Source: Sphingobium nicotianae
Lineage (GTDB): Bacteria; Pseudomonadota; Alphaproteobacteria; Sphingomonadales; Sphingomonadaceae
Length of the DNA: 64,000 bases
NCBI RefSeq assembly: GCF_018603885.1
Contig: NZ_JAHGAW010000007.1
Location: forward strand, 193,443 to 257,442
Reading direction: 5' to 3'
Shown here: positions 36,862 to 50,860 of the stretch, one piece after another
How the letters are laid out: the number at the start of each line of letters is the position of its first letter
How positions within the stretch are numbered: position 1 is the stretch's first letter
Notes under the pieces: generated by a model
What the model saw: only the letters and a program-made list of their open reading frames with translations
The model's database searches: none
What the model was told of the DNA's origin: nothing
Program-made: the position numbers and the translations under genes

Positions 36862-37124
36862 TCGGTCTCGCCCTGCTCGCCGCGAGCACGACCGCCGATA
36901 CGCAGCAGATCCAGCGCCAGCTCGATTTCATCGTGTCGATGTGCCGCGTCGACGACGTCGTCCACTTCGTCGCGCATGAGGGCAATGCGGTCACGATGGC
37001 GATGGTGAAACCGGGACAATTGCCGTCCTTCAGCAAGAATACGGCGCTTCAATGTGCCTTGGCGAAGGTCAGGGCGCGCTCGGACCTGCGGCTTGTCGCG
37101 GGCGGGGAGGGCGACAGCAAATGA
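36858..37124 (+). CDS. Hypothetical protein, 88 residues
   Basis: A small protein translationally coupled to carA (ATGA overlap) and to the RraB-like gene after it (ATGA overlap at 37121). The first residues, MIGLALLAASTTADT, resemble a short weak signal peptide. The rest (IVSMCRVDDVVHFVAHEGNAVTMAMV..., LQCALAKVRAR) has two cysteines and no family I recognise. Codon use is normal for the genome. The double coupling argues that it is a real gene. Confidence 0.7.
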   Translation: MIGLALLAASTTADTQQIQRQLDFIVSMCRVDDVVHFVAHEGNAVTMAMVKPGQLPSFSKNTALQCALAKVRARSDLRLVAGGEGDSK

Positions 37125-37489
37125 GCATCAAACTTCCCCAGGTCGATCCCGCCCGGCTCGAAGCGGAATGGGAGGCGGACAAGGACGTCCTCGCCAATCT
37201 CGCCGCCAATGGCGACAAGGCGCATATCCGCCGCCCGGTCGACGTCAGCTTCATGGGCAATGACAAGGATTTCGATCGCGTGCTGGAGATCGCCAGCCAG
37301 TTCGGCTTCGTCGAGCTCGACCGCGAGCAGGACGAGGACGGCGCGCTCTATCTCTTCCTCGAAACCGAGCAGGCCGTCGACGAACAGTCGATCCGCGCCC
37401 TCACGCTCAAATGCCTCCAGATCGAACTGCTCTGCGGCGTCGAATATGACGGCTGGGGCTGCGAAGCCGAGACGGGGTCGGTGCATTGA
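37121..37489 (+). CDS. rraB: RraB-like ribonuclease E inhibitor domain protein
   Basis: A 122-residue acidic protein. The segment VDVSFMGNDKDFDRVLEIASQFGFVE, followed by a strongly acidic patch (LDREQDEDGALYLF) and GVEYDGWGCE, fits the RraB/DUF695-type domain that in E. coli binds RNase E and alters RNA decay. It is coupled to the preceding ORF. Directly after its stop the base composition changes at the foreign gene. Confidence 0.8.
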   Translation: MSIKLPQVDPARLEAEWEADKDVLANLAANGDKAHIRRPVDVSFMGNDKDFDRVLEIASQFGFVELDREQDEDGALYLFLETEQAVDEQSIRALTLKCLQIELLCGVEYDGWGCEAETGSVH

Positions 37490-37499
37490 GGGGGTGGTG

Positions 37500-38171
37500 A
37501 TGAACTATATTTCTCAACAGAGTCTACGCGCTTACGTGATTGCGTATTTATTCGCTGCCGCTCAATCCGATAGGGCGGGTCGCGATGTTGAAGAAATTGA
37601 GAAAAGTCTAAAAAAATCCCCGGGAAATAGAAGAATTCAGCTGGCTATAGACTCTTTGATTTCCGACGAAATTGCTGAAGACATTGGGAGTGGTAACTTT
37701 TACGAGTATGCGCTCACGGCCGAAGGATATGATACCGCGGAGAAATCATATCTATCCGAGCAATCTGACGGTTTTAAGAGGACGGTTGATCTATTAGTTG
37801 AGAGACTTACTAGTTCAGAGGTTGATCGTGAGGGAGTTATTGTTTCAGAATCTTCGGTACCAGCATCCGACCGGTTTGTGGAATTGGGCCATAACACCCC
37901 GGGCTACCAAGAAACCGTCGAGGCGGTTGAAAGTGCGTTAGATTCGATTCGGCAGTCCAATTCACTTGATCCGGAAGATCGACCGTGGATTCAGAGCAAT
38001 TTAACTATTGGTTTAGGGGCCCTTAAGAAAGGTGGCAGGTTGCTCGTGGAGGGACTTAGGGCTTTTACTATCGAACCTTTGAAAGCAGCACTGTCATCCG
38101 TTGGCGAAGAGAAGTTGAAGGTTGCTATTAGTCTAGCCATTTCAGCATTAAAAAAATATTTTGGATTTTGA
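37500..38171 (+). CDS. Unrecognised AT-rich gene with winged-helix-like N-terminus, inserted in the car operon
   Basis: A 223-residue protein of unknown function. Residues 1-80 read as a helical winged-helix-like unit ([44 protein letters not shown], the latter like the wing strand of such domains). Residues 125-223 carry [19 protein letters not shown], an acidic helix pair, and an amphipathic or hydrophobic C-terminal helix. Its composition is unlike its neighbours: three 60-base stretches counted by hand gave 42, 38 and 50% GC, against clearly GC-rich flanks, and it uses codons such as TTA, ATA and AGA that are rare nearby. It starts 11 bases after rraB (G-rich ribosome binding site) and ends five bases before carB's GTG. 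It looks like a recent acquisition. Confidence 0.8.
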   Translation: MNYISQQSLRAYVIAYLFAAAQSDRAGRDVEEIEKSLKKSPGNRRIQLAIDSLISDEIAEDIGSGNFYEYALTAEGYDTAEKSYLSEQSDGFKRTVDLLVERLTSSEVDREGVIVSESSVPASDRFVELGHNTPGYQETVEAVESALDSIRQSNSLDPEDRPWIQSNLTIGLGALKKGGRLLVEGLRAFTIEPLKAALSSVGEEKLKVAISLAISALKKYFGF

Positions 38172-38175
38172 TTCC

Positions 38176-41514
<3,339 letters not shown>

Positions 41515-41628
41515 TCTTCAGACAGACCAGAAATCAGCTGCGAGCTGACCGGAACCGCCGGTCGGCGTGGGAGTTCGCGCTTCAGGACATGTCCGGCGCG
41601 CTTGAATTTTGTTTTTTGGGGAGTCCAG

Positions 41629-42105
41629 ATGGCGACCGTTGAGAAGATGCCGATGCTGCAAGTTGGCCATGACAAGCTGGCCGAGCAGTTGCGCGCCCTC
41701 AAAGCGGAGCGGCCCACGATCGTGGATGCGATCGAGGAAGCGCGTGCACACGGCGATCTGTCCGAAAATGCCGAATATCATGCTGCCAAGGAGCGCCAGG
41801 GCCAGGTCGAGGCGTCGATCGCCGACATCGAGGACAAGCTTTCCCGCGCGCAGATCATCGATCCCAAGACGCTCTCGGGCGACAAGATCATCTTCGGCGC
41901 GACCGTCTCGCTGATCGACGAGGATGATCACCCTGTGCGCTATCAAATCGTCGGCCAGGCCGAGGCGGACGCCAAGCTGGGCATGATCAGCTATAATTCG
42001 CCGCTTGGCCGCGCCCTCATCGGCCGCCAGGTCGGCGAAGAAGTCGAAGTCACGGTGCCGTCGGGCGACAAGTTCTACCTCGTCGACAAGATCGAGTTCG
42101 TCTGA
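41629..42105 (+). CDS. greA: Transcription elongation factor GreA
   Basis: A 158-residue cleavage factor that rescues backtracked RNA polymerase. The N-terminal coiled coil contains the tip motif [16 protein letters not shown] with the acidic residues that act in the secondary channel; the C-terminal FKBP-like domain ends [23 protein letters not shown] 41629 has GGGGAG seven bases upstream. It lies 114 bases after carB and 29 bases before the rhomboid gene on the same strand. Confidence 0.97.
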   Translation: MATVEKMPMLQVGHDKLAEQLRALKAERPTIVDAIEEARAHGDLSENAEYHAAKERQGQVEASIADIEDKLSRAQIIDPKTLSGDKIIFGATVSLIDEDDHPVRYQIVGQAEADAKLGMISYNSPLGRALIGRQVGEEVEVTVPSGDKFYLVDKIEFV

Positions 42106-42134
42106 TCCTCTCAGCGACGCGCGGAGCCTGACGC

Positions 42135-42812
42135 ATGGCCGTGACCCTGCCGCGCGGGCCCGCCACCAATATTCTGGCCGCACTGACTGCGTTGGCCTTT
42201 CTGCCCGTGCAATTGCTCGGCGAAACAGGGCGCGCGGCGATCCTGGCCGGCTTCATCCCGCAGCGGGTGACCCAGTTCGCCGCCGAGAATTTCTCGCTGG
42301 ACGTACCGTGGCTGCCGTTCTGGATCACGCCGCTCAGCGCGACGCTCGTGCATGCCGGCTGGATGCATCTTGTCTTCAATCTGCTGATGCTGATCTTTTG
42401 CGGCCGCTATGTCGAGCAGCTGCTCGGGCAGGGACGCCTCGTTCTGATCTACGTCGCCGGCGCCTATGCCGCCGCGTTCGGTCAATGGGCGTGGGCCTCT
42501 ATCTTCCCCGGCCAAGGGCATGGCATGGTGCCGATGATCGGCGCGAGCGGGGCGATCTCGGCGCTGTTGGGGACCTATGCCCTCATCTACAGCCAGCGCG
42601 GCGTGCGCAGTGTCGGGCCAATCCCGGCCTATGTCGTGCGCATCGTCTGGCTGGCGGCCGCCTGGACCGGCCTGCAACTGCTGATTGCGATAGCGGGCGG
42701 CTTTGATGCCTTCTTCGGTGGCATCGCGGTCGGCGCCCATATCGGCGGGTTCATCGCGGGATTGCTATTGGCGCGCCCCTTGCTCGCTCAGCGCTTCAAG
42801 CCGACGGCCTAG
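42135..42812 (+). CDS. Rhomboid family intramembrane serine protease
   Basis: A 225-residue membrane protease with six or so helices. The catalytic serine is Ser139 in GASGAIS, the histidine His202 in GAHIGGF, and the conserved HxxxN (His78, Asn82) sits in WMHLVFNLL, so the active site is complete. The insert GLYLPG-type loop is replaced by ASIFPGQGHGMVPM ahead of the serine. Its substrate is unknown. Confidence 0.93.
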   Translation: MAVTLPRGPATNILAALTALAFLPVQLLGETGRAAILAGFIPQRVTQFAAENFSLDVPWLPFWITPLSATLVHAGWMHLVFNLLMLIFCGRYVEQLLGQGRLVLIYVAGAYAAAFGQWAWASIFPGQGHGMVPMIGASGAISALLGTYALIYSQRGVRSVGPIPAYVVRIVWLAAAWTGLQLLIAIAGGFDAFFGGIAVGAHIGGFIAGLLLARPLLAQRFKPTA

Positions 42813-42833
42813 CGAGTCCAGATCCGGCGGGAA

Positions 42834-43070
42834 TCAGTCTGCCTGCGGGTCCCGTGCCTTGCCAGTCGGATCGAGCAGTCGGTGCAGATGGACGATGACG
42901 TAGCGCATCTCGGCATCGTCGACCGTACGCTGCGCCGCGCCGCGCCAGGCCTTTTCGGCCGTGGCGTAATCGGGATAGACGCCGACCAGATCGATGGACG
43001 AGAGATCGTCGAATTCCAGCGACTGCGGGTTCTTGACCCGCCCGCCCATGACGAGGTGCAACAAGCTCAC
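42834..43070 (-). CDS. DUF4170 domain protein
   Basis: A 78-residue protein recognised from LHLVMGGRVKNPQSLEF, VGVYPDYATAEKAWRGAAQRTVDDAEMRYVIVHLHRLLDP-type order of segments. The family is restricted to alphaproteobacteria and has no known function. It converges with the rhomboid gene. Confidence 0.87.
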   Translation of the reverse strand: MSLLHLVMGGRVKNPQSLEFDDLSSIDLVGVYPDYATAEKAWRGAAQRTVDDAEMRYVIVHLHRLLDPTGKARDPQAD

Positions 43071-43163
43071 GAATAGGCTCCTTTTCTGGCGCCACAGCCG
43101 CGCGCCGATTTTCCGGAGCGCTAGCAGCCTCTCCGGCTCGTGCCAAGACGGCCGCTGCGCGGA

Positions 43164-43655
43164 TCAACCCTTCTCGTCTGCCTCCGGCGTCGTTTCCGGC
43201 GCTGACACTTCGTTGTTCTCCGTTTTCGCGCGACGCGACAGAAGCCGGTTGCCGACCGCCGCGGCGGCCTTGCCCGCGCCGCTATGCAGCGCTGCCTTCT
43301 GTGCGTCGCCCAGGGTTGAGATGGCGATCTGCGCCACTTCGCTCGCCGCGGCGGCCCTGATCGCCTGACCCGCCAGCTTGCCCGCGCGTCCGGCGATCAG
43401 CAGGCGCGGCATGAAGATGCCGATCACCGCGCCCGCCGCTGCGGCGGCCGCGACGGCAGCGATCGGATGTTCCTGGAACAGACGATTGGTCTCGGCTGCC
43501 GCGCGGTAGGTCTTCTCGCGTGTGTCGTCGATCACGGCTTCGCCTTTCTCGACGGTGGCGTTGATGACGCCACCCGCTGTCTTGCGCGCCTTGGCAATGC
43601 CCTTGCGGGCCGTGGCCCGTACCACCGCCACGGGATTGCCGTCTTCCTCACTCAT
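43164..43655 (-). CDS. Hypothetical Ala-rich membrane-associated protein
   Basis: A 163-residue protein with an amphipathic N-terminal region, one hydrophobic segment at about 65-85 (HPIAAVAAAAAAGAVIGIF) and a charged acidic tail (TENNEVSAPETTPEADEKG). The composition resembles DUF883/YqjD-like proteins, which bind the membrane with one C-terminal helix. It overlaps the preceding gene by eight bases and is the last of a four-gene set at 43164-44892. Confidence 0.72.
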   Translation of the reverse strand: MSEEDGNPVAVVRATARKGIAKARKTAGGVINATVEKGEAVIDDTREKTYRAAAETNRLFQEHPIAAVAAAAAAGAVIGIFMPRLLIAGRAGKLAGQAIRAAAASEVAQIAISTLGDAQKAALHSGAGKAAAAVGNRLLSRRAKTENNEVSAPETTPEADEKG

Positions 43656-43986
43656 CACTCTGTCTCCACAAGCGCCGGTTCAGCCACAGGATTTGGGCAG
43701 CGCGCAGACCATACATGCCCGTCACACGCGCGGGCCGCCAGAACAGCATCGCAAACAGGCCAGCCACCGCCGAGACGGCGATGATCGGATGGCGGCGGAT
43801 CGTCTGACGCGCATCATGCCGGACTTCCTCGATATAATCGCCGGCCGCGAGCAGCGCATCCTCCTTCAGCCGCGCCGGGGACAGACGCCGTCGTGTGCTC
43901 TGCACCGAATTGATGAAGCGCAGGCGCGCCACGGTGGCTCGCTGGCGCGCTCGCACCAGCCGTTCATCCCGGTCGACGTCGCTCAC
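43648..43986 (-). CDS. Small membrane protein, YqjK-like position
   Basis: A 112-residue basic protein: RARQRATVARLRFINSVQSTRRRL is strongly positive and helical, and HPIIAVSAVAGLFAMLFWRP is the single hydrophobic segment near the C-terminus. The GTG start (43986) overlaps the stop of the holin-family gene as GTGA. The HPI(I)AV-hydrophobic pattern is shared with the next gene, suggesting related membrane anchors. Its function is unknown. Confidence 0.72.
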   Translation of the reverse strand: MSDVDRDERLVRARQRATVARLRFINSVQSTRRRLSPARLKEDALLAAGDYIEEVRHDARQTIRRHPIIAVSAVAGLFAMLFWRPARVTGMYGLRAAQILWLNRRLWRQSDE

Positions 43987-44360
43987 AGCCCTTCCTCGTC
44001 GAACAGGGCGAGGAAGGCTTTTCTGGCGAACAGCGCGGAGACGACCGCCGCCGCAATACAGACGCCTGCCACGATCAGGCTTGCGACCAGCCAGCCGACA
44101 TAGGGAGCAAGGGCGATGATCGCCGACCCGGTCAGGATGACGACGCCCAGGACCAGAAAGATCAGGGCCAGCGTCGCAAACATCGCCCATTTGCGCAGGC
44201 CATCCGCAATGAGCGCGGCCTTCAGTCTGGCCCAGGCCAGCTCGGCCTCCGCCAGTTCGCGACCCGACGCGAGCAGCCGCGCGATGCTCGCCCGCACGGA
44301 GCCGTCGTCCGCCGGGGGTGGTACCGGCTTTTCGGAGAGGTCCGCGTCGGGCTCGCTCAT
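43983..44360 (-). CDS. Phage-holin-family (YqjE-like) membrane protein
   Basis: A 125-residue protein with two hydrophobic helices (about 60-82 and 86-112) after a charged N-terminus, matching the Holin-X/YqjE-type family. Despite the family name it lies in a chromosomal operon with DUF883-like genes, not in a prophage. The ATG is at 44360 and the stop overlaps the next gene. In E. coli, YqjE is encoded beside the ribosome-associated membrane protein YqjD, which is a better model than a lysis protein. Confidence 0.85.
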   Translation of the reverse strand: MSEPDADLSEKPVPPPADDGSVRASIARLLASGRELAEAELAWARLKAALIADGLRKWAMFATLALIFLVLGVVILTGSAIIALAPYVGWLVASLIVAGVCIAAAVVSALFARKAFLALFDEEGL

Positions 44361-44397
44361 CGATCGGATACTGACCGTTTGTCCTTCGTCGGAGAAG

Positions 44398-44892
44398 TCA
44401 GGCGTCGCTGGAGCTGCCGCGCATCATTCGCATCAGCACGAAGCCGACCACCGCCGCGGCGCCGATCGCCACGGCCGGGCTCTTGCGCACGAAGTTGCGG
44501 GCTTCCTCGGCGAGCTGATCGATGTCCTTCTCGTCGAGCGATTTGGCCGCGCCAGCAACGGTCTCGGCCGCCTTGCGCGCATAGTCGCCATATTGCGGAC
44601 CGAGCTTGGAATCGACCGTCTCGGCGGTGTCGGAGATCAGCTTGGAGAGGCCGGCCAGCGCATCGCCGGTCGTGTTCTTCGCCGTGGTCGCCGCATCGCG
44701 CGCGGTGGTTTTGGCCTGCTCGGCGAACTCGCCGGCCTGCGCCTTCCAGTCCTTGCCATTGCCCTTATCATTACCACCGGCGGCCTTCGCTGCCTTGGGC
44801 GCAGCGGCCTTGGCCGTGGTCGTCTTCTTGGCGGTTGCCGCCTTGGCCGCGGGTTTACGCTTGGGCGTTGCGGCACTGCTCGTGTCAGCCAT
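44398..44892 (-). CDS. DUF883/YqjD-like protein with Lys-Ala-rich tail
   Basis: A 164-residue protein with an N-terminal Lys/Ala/Thr-rich stretch (about 10-45, histone-H1-like), a middle helical region (EFAEQAKTTARDAATTAKN) and a single C-terminal transmembrane segment SPAVAIGAAAVVGFVLMRMM with the trailing RGSSSDA. This layout matches YqjD/ElaB-type proteins that tether to the inner membrane by one C-terminal helix. The basic repeat region could bind nucleic acid or ribosomes. It is the first gene of the set and diverges from eno. Confidence 0.8.
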   Translation of the reverse strand: MADTSSAATPKRKPAAKAATAKKTTTAKAAAPKAAKAAGGNDKGNGKDWKAQAGEFAEQAKTTARDAATTAKNTTGDALAGLSKLISDTAETVDSKLGPQYGDYARKAAETVAGAAKSLDEKDIDQLAEEARNFVRKSPAVAIGAAAVVGFVLMRMMRGSSSDA

Positions 44893-44998
44893 GATGTTTC
44901 CTTTCTGGCAAAGCGTTGCCCCTCAGGGATCGATATAGCAGGGCTCCGCCTGTTTAACAGACCCTCATGCCGATCGTTCCCGTCACGAGTGCACATAA

Positions 44999-46369
<1,371 letters not shown>

Positions 46370-46382
46370 CTTCGCCTGCCGA

Positions 46383-46443
46383 CGTCATCCCAGCGAAAGC
46401 TGGGATCTCATGCGCGTGAGACCCCAGCTTTCGTTGGGGTGAC
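46383..46443. repeat. Palindromic repeat (family 4) after eno
   Basis: GTCATCCCAGCGAAAGCTGG on the left and CCAGCTTTCGTTGGGGTGAC on the right are inverted, each arm also folding on itself (CCCAGCGAAAGCTGGG). This type is widely scattered in sphingomonads. It lies just behind the enolase stop and could end its transcript. Confidence 0.85.
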
Positions 46444-46547
46444 GCAGTCGGCACGATAGGGTTCACTTTCCCGTAACTCCGACTCCTTTCGTCGCATAGG
46501 GCAATTTTGCCCTTGCATTGAAGGAGTCGCCGTGATTCCAAGAGACA

Positions 46548-46859
46548 ATGGCGCAACTGGCGAAATTGAGGCTGTTGTTCGGTTCGGCGATGATGCCGGC
46601 CATTGCGATCGTGTTGCTGCTGATCTTCATCGCTTATGCGATCATCGGGCCGAACGGCATTCTCGCCTGGGGCGACTACAGCCGCCAGCTCAAGCAGCGT
46701 CAGGCCGAGCTCAGGATGCTGCACGCGCAGCAGGCCGCGCTCGACAATCGGGTGAAGCTGCTCGATCCGCGCAGGGTGGACCCGGACCTTGCGGATCAGG
46801 AAGTCCGCAAGGAACTCGGTGTCGTGCATCCCGATGAAGTGATCGTGCCGCTGAACTAG
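46548..46859 (+). CDS. ftsB: Septum formation initiator protein (FtsB/DivIC-like)
   Basis: A 103-residue bitopic membrane protein of the divisome. A single hydrophobic segment at about 13-35 (AMMPAIAIVLLLIFIAYAII) is followed by a coiled coil (YSRQLKQRQAELRMLHAQQAALDNRVKLLD) and a short C-terminal tail, the arrangement of FtsB. It lies between eno and pdhA, the usual position in alphaproteobacteria (eno - ftsB-like - pdhA). Confidence 0.9.
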   Translation: MAQLAKLRLLFGSAMMPAIAIVLLLIFIAYAIIGPNGILAWGDYSRQLKQRQAELRMLHAQQAALDNRVKLLDPRRVDPDLADQEVRKELGVVHPDEVIVPLN

Positions 46860-46990
46860 CCTACTCAAGGTCTCCGTTCGCCGCTTACGGGCCTTAAATC
46901 GCACAGCATTTAACCTATCTGGACATTGCACTTCGACGCATGCCGCGCCTATAGCTGCACGAAATTTCCACGCGAGAAGGATCTCAAGCC

Positions 46991-48063
46991 TTGGCGAAGC
47001 CAGCTTCCAGCCGCACCAGAAAGCCCGCGACGGCTCCTGCCACGCTACCCGGAGCCGATCACAATCGCGAGCGTCCGGGCGAACCGGAAAGCTACAAGGC
47101 GAGCAAGGAAGAGCTGCTCGAATTCTACCGGCAGATGCTGCTGATCCGCCGCTTCGAGGAGCGCGCCGGCCAGCTTTACGGTCTCGGCTTCATCGGCGGC
47201 TTCTGCCATCTCTATATCGGCCAGGAAGCGGTCGCGGTCGGCATCCAGTCGGCGCTGACGCCCGGCAAGGACAGCGTCATCACCGGCTATCGCGATCATG
47301 GTCACATGCTTGCCTACGGCATCGATCCCAAGCTCATCATGGCCGAGCTGACGGGCCGCGAGGCGGGCATCTCGCGCGGCAAGGGCGGCTCGATGCACAT
47401 GTTCAGCGTCGAGCATAAATTCTACGGCGGCCACGGCATCGTGGGCGCACAGGTGTCGCTCGGCACCGGTCTCGCCTTCGGTCACAAGTACAAGGAAGAT
47501 GGCGGCGTCTGCATCGCCTATTTCGGCGACGGCGCGGCCAATCAGGGCCAGGTCTATGAGAGCTTCAACATGGCCGAGCTGTGGAAGCTGCCGATCATCT
47601 ACGTGATCGAGAATAACGGCTATGCGATGGGCACCTCGGTGCAGCGCAGCTCGTCCGAAGGCGAGCTGTATCGCCGCGGCGAGAGCTTCCGCATCCCCGG
47701 CATCCAGGTCGACGGCATGGACGTGCTCGCCGTCCGCGGCGCGACCGAGACGGCGCTGGAATATGTCCGTGCCGGCAAGGGGCCTATCCTGCTGGAAATG
47801 AAGACCTATCGCTATCGCGGCCACTCCATGTCCGATCCCGCCAAATATCGCTCGCGTGACGAAGTGCAGCATGTGCGCGACACGTCCGATCCGATCGACG
47901 GCCTCAAGAAAGTGCTGATGGAAGCGGGCGTGAAGGAAGAGGATTTGAAGTCGCTCGACGCCCAGATCCGCAAGACCGTGAGCGAGGCGGCCGATTTCGC
48001 CGAAAGCTCGCCGGAGCCCGACGCTTCCGAATTGTATACCGACGTCCTGGTGGAGCAGTATTG

Positions 48064-48064
<1 letters not shown>
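46991..48064 (+). CDS. pdhA: Pyruvate dehydrogenase E1 component, alpha subunit
   Basis: A 357-residue thiamine-diphosphate subunit of the pyruvate dehydrogenase complex. The TPP motif is [19 protein letters not shown] through to ENN; HGIVGAQ and [15 protein letters not shown] (phosphorylation-loop region) are typical. The start is TTG at 46991 with AAGGAT upstream; no nearer ATG fits the conserved N-terminus. The stop overlaps pdhB's start (TTGATG), so the subunits are co-translated in equal amounts. Confidence 0.96.
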
Positions 48065-49470
<1,406 letters not shown>

Positions 49471-49494
49471 TGGCGCGGGCCGAAAGGTTCGCCG

Positions 49495-50154
49495 TCAGTC
49501 GCAGAGGGCGGCCGTCGCTCCCTCGGTGTTGTGGACGCCGCTGCCGCCGGTTGTGTGCGTGTCGTCGCCGTTGAAATCGCGGTCGTCGCGGACCGTCATG
49601 GCCGCAATGTCCTTGATCACCGTCGTCGGCACCAGCCGCGCGGAGATCAAAGGCTGATAGTCATAGGCGACCTCGACGAACATGACGCCGCCCCCGGCCG
49701 GCGCGGTCACGGTCTGGCCGGTTGGGCCCATGTTCGGTTTGTTGACGTCGCCCTGCACGCCATAGCTCGATGGATAGGCCTTGCCGCCATAGCAGCGTTG
49801 CCAATGAATCCTGTATTTGCCGGCGTTGTTGGGATCCGGCTCGAGGCTGGACAGGATCACCCGGCCCTTGGCCGCGAGATTGAGCGTGCCGCCCTGCAGG
49901 TTCGCGCCGATGAACAGGTCGTTGATCTGGGTTTCGGTGATCTGCGGGCTGGTCAGCAGGCTGTTCGTGCCGATGCGCGCGGAGTTGTCCGCGACATGCA
50001 GCGCGATCTGGCTGACGCGCATCTTGGTGATGGCGAAGTTGGTGACTTCCGCGCCGGACAGGAACATGCCCAGGATGATCGGCGCGGTGAGCGCGAACTC
50101 GACCGCGGCGAGGCCGCTCTCGCAGCATGCCAGACGATCAAGAGGCTTAATCAT
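49495..50154 (-). CDS. TadE/TadG-type pilus assembly protein
   Basis: A 219-residue minor-pseudopilin-like protein. The N-terminal class IV-type segment GLAAVEFALTAPIILGMFLSG (about 14-34) carries the glutamate and hydrophobic helix of TadE proteins. The rest is a periplasmic beta-rich domain with two cysteines at the end (RCYGGKAY, ATAALCD). It overlaps the preceding gene by eight bases and is third in a three-gene tad-like operon. Confidence 0.87.
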   Translation of the reverse strand: MIKPLDRLACCESGLAAVEFALTAPIILGMFLSGAEVTNFAITKMRVSQIALHVADNSARIGTNSLLTSPQITETQINDLFIGANLQGGTLNLAAKGRVILSSLEPDPNNAGKYRIHWQRCYGGKAYPSSYGVQGDVNKPNMGPTGQTVTAPAGGGVMFVEVAYDYQPLISARLVPTTVIKDIAAMTVRDDRDFNGDDTHTTGGSGVHNTEGATAALCD

Positions 50155-50857
50155 AGGGAGCCCCGGGGGTTGGAGAGTCTGCGCCGGCATGGCCGCCGCC
50201 ACAATGCAGCGGGGACGCGGGAGCAGGCCCATAGACGCCCTGATCGCCAAAGGGCTGGTTGGCGAGCACCGTCGTGGCGGTGAGCGTCGTCGTGCCCTTG
50301 CCGTTGATCAGCTTGTCGATCGGGAACATGCGCGGATAGCTGACCTTGACGGTATAGACGACATTGTCGCGCGCGCCGGCATGATCGACGCTGTCGCCGC
50401 CGTCGCGATCGAACACCCCGTTGCTGTTGGCATCGATGAACGCTTCGCCATTGTTGCACTTGCCGTCCTTGAAGGTGCCGGCCGCGGAGTCGGTGAAGGT
50501 CTCGGCCTGGGCGGCGGCGGCCTTGGAGAAGGTCCGGTAGAAGCGCCGGGTGATCGTCACCGCGGCGGTCTTTTGAAGCGTGCCGAGCTGAGCGCGCACG
50601 ACGGCGTCCAGCGCGTCACGCTGCGTCGTGCCGGTCCCCGCGGCGGTTTCGAGCGTGCCGTCGCGCGCGGCCTTCTGCACTGCGCCCTGCAGCACCCCCT
50701 GCATGTAGAGCGTGTGGCCGGTGTCGAGCGCGCCGAGCAGCAGCACGCAGAGCACCGGTGCGATCAGCCCGAATTCGAGGATCGTGGTTCCCTCCTGGCA
50801 GCGCGCGAGGCGGCGCAGGTGGCGGCGATGGGCGGGGAGGGGAATCACAGGCGCCAT
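50147..50857 (-). CDS. TadE-like pilus protein with an EF-hand-like loop
   Basis: A 236-residue protein. After the positive N-terminus the segment GTTILEFGLIAPVLCVLLLGA (about 23-43) is the TadE signature with its glutamate. Residues 142-152 (DANSNGVFDRD) fit a calcium-binding DxNxNGxxDxD loop. Cysteines CNNGEAF and LHCGGGHAG flank or follow it. It overlaps the next gene and starts three bases after the VWA gene stop. Confidence 0.87.
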   Translation of the reverse strand: MAPVIPLPAHRRHLRRLARCQEGTTILEFGLIAPVLCVLLLGALDTGHTLYMQGVLQGAVQKAARDGTLETAAGTGTTQRDALDAVVRAQLGTLQKTAAVTITRRFYRTFSKAAAAQAETFTDSAAGTFKDGKCNNGEAFIDANSNGVFDRDGGDSVDHAGARDNVVYTVKVSYPRMFPIDKLINGKGTTTLTATTVLANQPFGDQGVYGPAPASPLHCGGGHAGADSPTPGAPYD

Positions 50858-50860
50858 GGC

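Noticed and set aside
43983..44360. Prophage remnant suggested by the holin-family protein
   Set aside because: The neighbours are YqjD-like chromosomal genes, no other phage gene is present, and the family name is historical.
46860..46990. Small gene or RNA between the ftsB-like gene and pdhA
   Set aside because: No coding frame with a ribosome binding site and no stable fold visible; probably the pdhA promoter and leader.
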